6,324 nucleotides of DNA, from NCBI GenBank assembly GCA_023393375.1, contig JAEWLI010000173.1, positions 1 to 6,324 of the forward strand, given 5' to 3'. Below, one piece after another: positions 6,002 to 6,324 of this stretch (its first letter is position 1; every line of letters begins with the position of its first letter). The position numbers were made by a program, and so were the translations under genes. The notes beneath the pieces are model-generated. The model was not told the DNA's origin. It ran no database searches and saw nothing but the letters and a program-made list of their open reading frames with translations. This stretch comes from Bacteroidota bacterium (GTDB lineage Bacteria > Bacteroidota > Bacteroidia > Cytophagales > Cyclobacteriaceae).

Positions 6002-6324
6002 TTGGCATTGTTTAATTTCAATCGGTTTTTGATATTTTCCGGTACCCTGATCTTTCTAACTTCAGGTTTTTATCATGCTGTTTCAGATAAAGGAACATTC
6101 CGTTTCGATGATTATCAATGGCAGCAAGATACGGTCAAATCTGATACCACCAAACAAGACAGTCTTTATATTGGCCCATATCAACCCTCTAAAACCCCAA
6201 CTTTCAGACAACGCGATCGTTTAGGAGACCCTTTCTCCAGTCAACAAAGTCCTTCACCATTATTATTAGGCGATCCTTCTGATTTACAACTCGATATCGA
6301 AATCGATACGGGTATGAACTACAC
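6002..6324 (+). CDS. sprA: SprA/Sov-type T9SS outer-membrane translocon protein, N-terminal part, cut by the window edge
   Basis: SprA (Sov in Porphyromonas) is the very large outer-membrane barrel through which type IX secretion substrates leave the cell, and it is needed for gliding in flavobacteria. The frame runs open from 5984, just after a TGA at 5981-5983, to the edge. Taking TTG at 6002 as the start gives 107 complete codons. They begin with a plausible signal peptide: Arg8, a hydrophobic run FLIFSGTLIFL over 9-19, and possible cleavage after residues 26-28. The mature N-terminus contains RDRLGDPFSS (71-80), SPLLLGDPSDL (85-95) and LDIEIDTGMNY (97-107), the pattern I know from SprA N-termini. 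Position directly after ruvA is the usual Bacteroidota arrangement. The frame has no ATG before residue 105, so the start must be TTG (6002 or 6008) or CTG (5984); the exact start is uncertain. The full protein is normally over 2,000 residues. Confidence 0.8.
   Translation, partial: MALFNFNRFLIFSGTLIFLTSGFYHAVSDKGTFRFDDYQWQQDTVKSDTTKQDSLYIGPYQPSKTPTFRQRDRLGDPFSSQQSPSPLLLGDPSDLQLDIEIDTGMNY

Noticed and set aside
5748..6008. Minus-strand open frame of 86 codons across the ruvA 3' end.
   Set aside because: It is antisense to conserved RuvA domain III and to the sprA start region, with no motif. It is a shadow frame.

Overview
The window looks like chromosomal DNA from a member of the Bacteroidota, most likely a Cytophagales-type lineage. 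Five things point there: AT-rich spacers, starts with little or no Shine-Dalgarno sequence, several TAnnTTTG-type -7 promoter boxes, a lipoprotein of the Bacteroidota-restricted DUF4837 family, and a ruvA gene followed directly by what reads as sprA, the outer-membrane translocon gene of the type IX secretion system. Nothing suggests a mobile element, phage, CRISPR array or recent transfer. Codon use and base composition look alike across the genes.

Layout. At the left edge is the 5' part of thiL (thiamine-monophosphate kinase), on the minus strand and cut by the window. It diverges from a small plus-strand A-type iron-sulfur carrier gene (IscA/SufA/HesB family, 442-768). That gene converges, 28 bp apart, on a minus-strand gene for a diacylglycerol-kinase-family lipid kinase (797-1678). 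A 406-bp spacer follows (1679-2084). It holds a -7 box for the lipid kinase, an orphan promoter plus 8-codon ORF plus strong terminator cassette (about 1792-1903), and a -7 box for the next gene. Then come, all on the plus strand, a long amidophosphoribosyltransferase-like gene (2085-3971), a DUF4837 lipoprotein gene (4115-5203) with its own candidate promoter and a clear terminator, ruvA (5389-5979), and the 5' end of sprA running off the right edge.

The genes are mainly housekeeping: thiamine diphosphate synthesis, Fe-S cluster delivery, lipid phosphorylation, purine or PRPP metabolism, Holliday-junction processing and protein secretion. They do not form one pathway. The only likely co-transcribed pair is ruvA-sprA, whose functions are unrelated.

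Four points deserve a second look: the orphan promoter/terminator cassette, which could encode a small RNA of about 75 nt or an attenuator-like leader; the PurF-like protein, whose PRPP motif is intact but whose glutaminase oxyanion-hole motif is altered; the sprA reading frame, which has no ATG near its start and so is easily missed; and the DUF4837 lipoprotein of unknown function. I see no convincing new multi-gene system here.
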